Shown in pieces: positions 58,890-64,000 of a stretch of 64,000 bases of DNA. The DNA comes from Litoditis marina (lineage: Eukaryota > Nematoda > Chromadorea > Rhabditida > Rhabditidae). Location: NCBI GenBank assembly GCA_964036275.1, contig OZ038436.1:22781904-22845903 (forward strand), written 5' to 3'. The notes under the pieces are model-generated. The model made no database searches. It was not told where the DNA came from and worked only from the letters and a program-made list of their open reading frames with translations. Made by a program: the position numbers and the translations under genes. Every line of letters starts with the position of its first letter. Within the stretch, counting starts at the first letter, position 1.

Positions 58890-58961
58890 AGGTCCCGGCG
58901 AGATTTGAACTCGCGTCGCAGGATTCAAAGTCCTGAGTGCTAACCGCTACACCACGGGACC
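58890..58961 (-). tRNA. tRNA-Gln-TTG: tRNA-Gln (TTG), copy M8
   Basis: Body as P1; T-run 5. The 5' flank is the divergent gacctgtccgcg type seen on plus before P61, P67 and P71. Confidence 0.97.
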
Positions 58962-59350
58962 GGTGTTTGTCTTCCCCCTCTTCGCGGACAGGTCACCATG
59001 ATGTCACACACCACAGTCCACCCCTTGCAGCCGGATACCTGCAAATCCCTAACTGTTTATCGTATAAACAAACTCAAACGGTTAGAAAGAGTTGTCTATC
59101 TGTTTTTATTAGTTCCAATAGAATGGGTTGTCCGGATAATTGTGGTAACACTTCTGTAAGTAAGGTACTCCAGTAATTTACGAAACTACACAAAATTATA
59201 GAAAAAATAATCGAACTAATTGTTATAATTTGTCATTTGTCACTTCTGTTCAGTTCCAAAAAGACGTTGTACGGGAAATGTGTGTGTTTAAGCCGAGCCT
59301 GCAAGGGGTAAACGTGTGAAAACAAAACTTTAGTGAAAACAGAAAAAGGT

Positions 59351-59421
59351 AGGTCCCGGAGAGATTTGAACTCGCGTCGCAGGATTCAAAGTCCTGAGTG
59401 CTAACCGCTACACCACGGGAC
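59351..59421 (-). pseudogene. tRNA-Gln-TTG: tRNA-Gln (TTG) variant, copy M9
   Basis: 71 nt. The first G of the acceptor stem and one flanking base are deleted (cacgtcccg), and a T-stem G is changed to T. Identical lesions occur in M14. Probably not a working gene. Confidence 0.8.
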
Positions 59422-59810
59422 GTGTTTCTCTTCCCCCTCTTCGCGGGAAGGTCTCCGATGATGTCACACACCACAGTCCACCCCTTGCAGCCGGATACCT
59501 GCAAACCCCTACCTTTTTATCGTATAAACAAACTCAAACAGTTAGAAAGAGTTGTTCATCTGTTTTTATTAGTTCCAATAGAATGGGTTGTACCGATAAT
59601 TGTGGTAACACTTCTGTAAGTAAGTTACTCCAGTAATTTACGAAACTACACAAAATTATAGAAAAAATAATCGAACTAATTGTTATAATTTGTCATTTGT
59701 CACTTCTGTTCAGTTCCAAAAAGACGTTGTACTGGAAATGTGTGTGTTTAAGCCGAGCCTGCAAGGGATAAACGTGTGAAAACAAAACTTTAGTGAAAAC
59801 AGAAAAAGGT

Positions 59811-59882
59811 AGGTCCCGGCGAGATTTGAACTCGCGTCGCAGGATTCAAAGTCCTGAGTGCTAACCGCTACACCACGGGACC
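59811..59882 (-). tRNA. tRNA-Gln-TTG: tRNA-Gln (TTG), copy M10
   Basis: Body as P1; T-run 5. Confidence 0.97.
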
Positions 59883-60272
59883 GGTGTTTCTCTTCCCCCT
59901 CTTCGCGGGAAGGTCTCCGACGATGTCACACACCACAGTCCACCCCTTGCAGCCGGATACCTGCAAACCCCTACCTTTTTATCGTATAAACAAACTCAAA
60001 CAAATAGAAAGAGTTGTTCATCTGTTTTTATTAGTTCCAATAGAATGGGTTGTACCGATAATTGTGGTAACACTTCTGTAAGTAAGTTACTCCAGTAATT
60101 TACGAAACTACACAAAATTATAGGAAAAATAATCGAACTAATTGTTATAATTTGTCATTTGTCACTTCTGTTCAGTTCCAAAAAGACGTTGTACTGGAAA
60201 CGTGTGTATTTAAGCCGAGCCTAAAGGGGGTAAACGTGTGAAATTAAAATTTTAGTGAAAACAGGAAAAGAT

Positions 60273-60344
60273 AGGTCCCGGCGAGATTTGAACTCGCGTC
60301 GCAGGATTCAAAGTCCTGAGTGCTAACCGCTACACCACGGGACC
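60273..60344 (-). tRNA. tRNA-Gln-TTG: tRNA-Gln (TTG), copy M11
   Basis: Body as P1; T-run 4. The spacer shares attttaatttcac with plus copies P83 and P86. Confidence 0.97.
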
Positions 60345-60734
60345 GGTGTTTCTCTTCCCCCTCTTCGCGGGAAGGTCTCCGATGATGTCACACACCACAG
60401 TCCCCCATTCCAGCCGGATACCTGCAAACCCCTACCTTTTTATCGTATAAACAAACTCAAACGGTTAGAAAGAGTTGTCTTTCCATTTTTAGAAGTGTCA
60501 ATAGAATGGATTGTGCCGATAATTGTGGTAACACTTCTGTAAGTAAGTTACTCCAGTAATTTACGAAACTACACAAAATTATAGAAAAAATAATCGAACT
60601 AATTGTTATAATTTGTCATTTGTTACTTCTGTTCAGATCAAGAAATACGTTGTACGGAAAATGTGTGTATTTAAGCCGATCCTGCAAGGGGTAAACGTGT
60701 GAAAACAAAACTTCAGCGAAAACAGAAAAAAGAT

Positions 60735-60806
60735 AGGTCCCGGCGAGATTTGAACTCGCGTCGCAGGATTCAAAGTCCTGAGTGCTAACCGCTACACCAC
60801 GGGACC
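60735..60806 (-). tRNA. tRNA-Gln-TTG: tRNA-Gln (TTG), copy M12
   Basis: Body as P1; T-run 6. Confidence 0.97.
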
Positions 60807-61198
60807 GGTGTTTCTCTTCCCCTTCTTCGCGGGAAGGTCTCCGATGATGTCACACACCACAGTCCACCCCTTGCAGCCGGATACCTGCAAACCCCTAACT
60901 TTTCATCGTATAAACAAACTCAAACGGTTAGAAAGAGTTGTCTGTCTGTTTTTATTAGTTCCAATAGAAGGGGTTGTCCCGACAATTGTGGTAACACTTC
61001 TGTAAGTAAGTTACTCCAGTAATTAACGAAACAAAACAAAATTTGAAAAGTGCAATAAACGAACTATTTGTTATTATTCGTTATTTGTGACTTCTGTTCA
61101 GTTCCAAAAATACGTTGTACGGAAAACGTGTGTATTTAAGCCGAGCCTAAAGGGGGTAAACGTGTGAAATTAAAATTTTAGTGAAAACAGGAAAAGAT

Positions 61199-61270
61199 AG
61201 GTCCAGGCGAGATTTGAACTCGCGTCGCATGATTCAAAGTCCTGAGTGCTAACCGCTACACCACGGGACC
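61199..61270 (-). pseudogene. tRNA-Gln-TTG: tRNA-Gln (TTG) variant, copy M13
   Basis: Two changes: one G to T in the 3' acceptor strand (gtccaggcg on plus), and C41 to A giving a G29-A41 mismatch in the anticodon stem. T-run 4. Confidence 0.8.
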
Positions 61271-61659
61271 GGTGTTTCTCCTCCCCCTCTTCGCGGGAAG
61301 GTCTCCGATGATGTCACACACCACAGTCCCCCATTCCAGCCGGATACCTGCAAACCCCTACCTTTTTATCGTATAAACAAACTCAAACGGTTAGAAAGAG
61401 TTGTCTTTCCATTTCTAGAAGTGCCAATAGAATGGGTTGTCCGGATAATTGTGGTAACACTTCTGTAAGTAAGTTACTCCAGTAATTTACGAAACTACAC
61501 AAAATTATAGAAAAAATAATCGAACTAATTGTTATAATTTGTCATTTGTCACTTCTGTTCAGTTCCAAAAAGACGTTGTACGGGAAATGTGTGTGTTTAA
61601 GCCGAGCCTGCAAGGGGTAAACGTGTGAAAACAAAACTTTAGTGAAAACAGAAAAAGGT

Positions 61660-61730
61660 AGGTCCCGGAGAGATTTGAACTCGCGTCGCAGGATTCAAAG
61701 TCCTGAGTGCTAACCGCTACACCACGGGAC
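61660..61730 (-). pseudogene. tRNA-Gln-TTG: tRNA-Gln (TTG) variant, copy M14
   Basis: Same two lesions as M9 (first acceptor G deleted, T-stem mismatch), 2309 bp away, so the damaged copy was itself duplicated. T-run 5. Confidence 0.8.
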
Positions 61731-62118
61731 GTGTTTCTCTTCCCCTCTTCGCGGGAAGGTCTCCGATGATGTCACACACCACAGTCCACCCCTTGCAGCC
61801 GGATACCTGCAAACCCCTACCTTTTTATCGTATAAACAAACTCAAACAGTTAGAAAGAGTTGTTCATCTGTTTTTATTAGTTCCAATAGAATGGGTTGTA
61901 CCGATAATTGTGGTAACACTTCTGTAAGTAAGTTACTCCAGTAATTTACGAAACTACACAGAATTATAGAAAAAATAATCGAACTAATTGTTATAATTTG
62001 TCATTTGTTACTTCTGTTCAGATCAAGAAATACGTTGTACGGAAAATGTGTGTATTTAAGCCGATCCTGCAAGGGGTAAACGTGTGAAAACAAAACTTTA
62101 GTGAAAACAGGAAAAGAT

Positions 62119-62190
62119 AGGTCCCGGCGAGATTTGAACTCGCGTCGCAGGATTCAAAGTCCTGAGTGCTAACCGCTACACCACGGGACC
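62119..62190 (-). tRNA. tRNA-Gln-TTG: tRNA-Gln (TTG), copy M15
   Basis: Body as P1; T-run 4; last copy before the array ends near 62333. Confidence 0.97.
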
Positions 62191-62333
62191 GGTGTTTCTC
62201 TTCCCCTTCTTCGCGGGAAGGTCTCCGATGATGTCACACACCACAGTCCACCCCTTGCAGCCGGATACTTGCAAACCCCTAACCTTTTATCGTATAAACA
62301 TACTCAAACGGTTAGGAAGAGTTATCCATTTTT

Positions 62334-63613
62334 CACCAATTTAGTTTGCAATCAAAGCACAAAACTTAATGGGTATTGTATTCAATTATTTTTCCAGTTA
62401 TTGACTGTTATAGGAGTTAACCCTACTGAAAAACACAACCTTGAGTACATACTCATCTGCTCTGAAAATCTATACTTTATCATCATCCTAGCGTGAAAAT
62501 ATTTATCCGTCTGTTTTCCATCTAAAAATAACGTTTTCAATATGCGCTTGATGAGTTTCTTCAATACTCAGCATATAAGTAAACCGTTATTCTACTTCTC
62601 ACTGTCGTTCTCTTGTTCATTTTATAGTAAAAACATAAAACTGGTTGCTAAATGAGCACATTTGAGCACTATCACTTTCGCTTTTTTTGCTCTTTTCACT
62701 ATTTTACAAACTTATGTGGGGGGGGGGGATTATAACATTACATTTTTATTTAACTTTTCCTGCCTTGTATCTACAATTGTTACTTTTCATTGAGAATACA
62801 AATGTGAAATGAAACGAAATGGAGATGATGATGTCATCATTTGTAGATTAGTTGGCTGTTTTTGGTGGCCTCAATTAGACGCAGCCGGCTACAACCCATA
62901 AAACCCGCCAGAATGATGTAGTTTTTTTGTTTTCCAAGCACCTGAATTTTGTCTCTAACTCATTCATGTTATACTGTTATTCAACTGCAGTCATGTGAAA
63001 CATGTTGAACACAGCAGAACTCAGGAACGTGCTATGACTAAGTGCAAGATTCCTCATTAGAATGCCAACTTCACGGATGCAATTGACTCCTAGTATAACA
63101 GTGTTTGATCAATGATTTACTCAGGAGCAGCTGTGATTATGGTGGTGACAACTATAGTTCACACCGTTCCTACTGAAACTCCTACAGTAACCTTACAAAC
63201 TTCCCGAAGTCAGTTTTGAAGCTGAAAATAAAGTTCATGGAAAATGCTCTCGTATATTTACTCTACCTGAGAACGAGAAGAAGGTACGAAAATCCTCAAC
63301 TTCTCCGATTAAAAATAGGTGAGCAAAACGGCTTGGAAGTTTCAAAATCCTACTGTATTAGTCTCAGTAGGAATGGAAAAGATTATACCTCTTCCTACTT
63401 GTTAAAAATGTTTCCATAATTCACAATATTTGATTTTTTCGCGGACCACTTGTGCAGAAGAATTGTATTCCTTCGAGGTTGTGAGAAGAATCGTCAATTT
63501 TTCAAGTTCCATTAAGTTTTGGCGATGAACCTCAATAACTTACTCTGAAAATTTTCTCGTTTCACCAGAATTGTAACAATTCAGTAAAATAAGAATAAAT
63601 TCGAGCAGTCTAC
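62334..63613. other. Right flank of the array, no gene seen
   Basis: AT-rich unique-looking DNA. A run of about 12 G lies near 62717-62728. Short frames on both strands lack splice-site or protein support. Confidence 0.4.
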
Positions 63614-63720
63614 CTTTATTTTCCCCTCCGCTTTGTGTCGTCCAGATGGATGTTCTTTGATGGATTAAATTGCCGTCCGACTGGTTGTTTCTTTGATGCT
63701 TCACCGAACTTGTTACATAG
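63614..63720 (-). CDS. Possible exon of an unrecognised gene
   Basis: A gaattcag acceptor and a GTAGAC donor bound 107 bp. Two frames are open: one reads LCNKFGEASKKQPVGRQF and ends at a TAA at 63616, as a basic C-terminus might; the other reads through to the donor. I cannot choose between them or name a family. The exon could belong to a gene extending beyond the window. Confidence 0.3.
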
Positions 63721-64000
63721 CTGAATTCGATCTGTTTCGATTGTTCAAGCCATATATATATCACAATATTTACGCATGGTAGGACAAATGTGTGGGCGCC
63801 GAAATTTTTGAAAAAAAAAGACTTCGAATCTAGAAAATGAGCTCGGCTTTGAATGAGCATCAAAATACACCGTTCATTCTAGCGAAACAGTCCAAATATA
63901 TTCCGACCGGAAACAATCAGTGACTGAAATTCCTGGGTCTTGGTATTTAATAGTTCCAGACCACAACCTTATTGGGATCTAGTGTTTGTGTTTTGCATAA
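63721..64000. other. Window end, nothing recognised
   Basis: AT-rich sequence, possibly intron of the candidate minus-strand gene at 63.6 kb. No motif stands out. Confidence 0.3.

Larger units (their letters stand above)
11516..62333. repeat. Inverted tandem array of tRNA-Gln(TTG) units
   Basis: The repeat unit is usually 457-465 bp: a GC-richer 5' flank, a 72-nt tRNA gene, a T-run, then an AT-rich spacer. There are 88 full-length copies on plus (P1-P88), a fragment at 55042, then 15 on minus (M1-M15). Two spacer classes recur: one with gattattgtatttttataa and one with gattattttttttaattg. Likewise there are two linkers, ttaagctcgg and tgcaggctcgg. Units differ mainly in T-run length, these spacer alleles and small indels. 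The left edge starts at ttctattggc, and the right edge ends in the same part of the unit on the other strand. Confidence 0.95.

Noticed and set aside
11937..61005. A recurring 65-residue frame (MFLFPLFAGRSPMMSH...) antisense to many tRNA units
   Set aside because: It starts at a GTG, lies over the tRNA 5' flank, and is open only in units that happen to lack a stop. Its repetition simply reflects the DNA repeat.
11679..62190. Suppressor tRNA-Gln (anticodon TTA/CTA) linked to stop-codon reassignment
   Set aside because: All 103 copies read TTG as far as I can see, and the GCNA frame uses TAA as an ordinary stop.
11516..62333. CRISPR array or dispersed SINEs
   Set aside because: Units are ~460 bp, head-to-tail and contain a complete tRNA gene, with no short repeat/unique spacer pattern. 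There are no poly-A tails or target duplications around units, so they are tandem repeats and not SINE insertions.
62500..63419. Several 60-75 residue frames right of the array
   Set aside because: No splice-site, motif or composition support; typical of AT-rich non-coding DNA.

Overview
The window looks like nuclear DNA of an animal, probably an invertebrate. It is AT-rich, its genes have many short exons with GT..AG introns of roughly 210-480 bp, its tRNA genes have internal A/B boxes and T-run terminators, and it carries several eukaryotic-style DNA transposon remnants. I cannot fix the phylum from sequence alone. No bacterial features (Shine-Dalgarno sites, operons, long intronless ORFs) are present.

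Left part (1-11.5 kb, minus strand). About 8.7 kb is a 19-exon gene that I reconstructed by splice phase. It encodes a GCNA / SprT-like germ-cell nuclear acidic protease. It has an acidic, Ser-rich disordered N-terminal half with a duplicated two-exon module, then a SprT-type metalloprotease core (HEMCH) and a C-terminal zinc ribbon. One of its introns holds a 1.3-kb terminal-inverted-repeat element with a 9-bp target duplication, Mutator-like by structure. Downstream of this gene (1-667) are fragments of another minus-strand coding region that I cannot name.

Main part (11.5-62.3 kb). About 51 kb is a tandem array of one tRNA gene, tRNA-Gln with anticodon TTG, in a ~457-465 bp repeat unit. 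I count 88 full-length copies on the plus strand (11.7-54.7 kb), one fragment at the turn-around near 55.05 kb, and 15 on the minus strand (55.6-62.2 kb). By eye about 90 of the 103 bodies equal the 72-nt consensus and 13 carry substitutions or indels. Decay is concentrated in the minus arm. The array contains nested higher-order duplications (about 0.79, 1.85, 3.11 and 3.36 kb), recurrent 330-bp short units, two identical copies of a hAT-like TTCGAG-rich foldback element, a 2-kb insertion made of GGCGCC-rich repeats plus a long hairpin, and a TTAA-flanked element next to the inversion centre. The two arms share private spacer variants, so they have exchanged or derive from the same units.

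Right part (62.3-64 kb). Mostly non-coding, with one possible exon near 63.6-63.7 kb.

The most unusual object is the array: a large, largely homogenised, inverted single-isoacceptor tRNA satellite. The sequence does not show whether it is expressed, whether it is a selfish satellite, or whether it acts in chromatin through TFIIIC binding.
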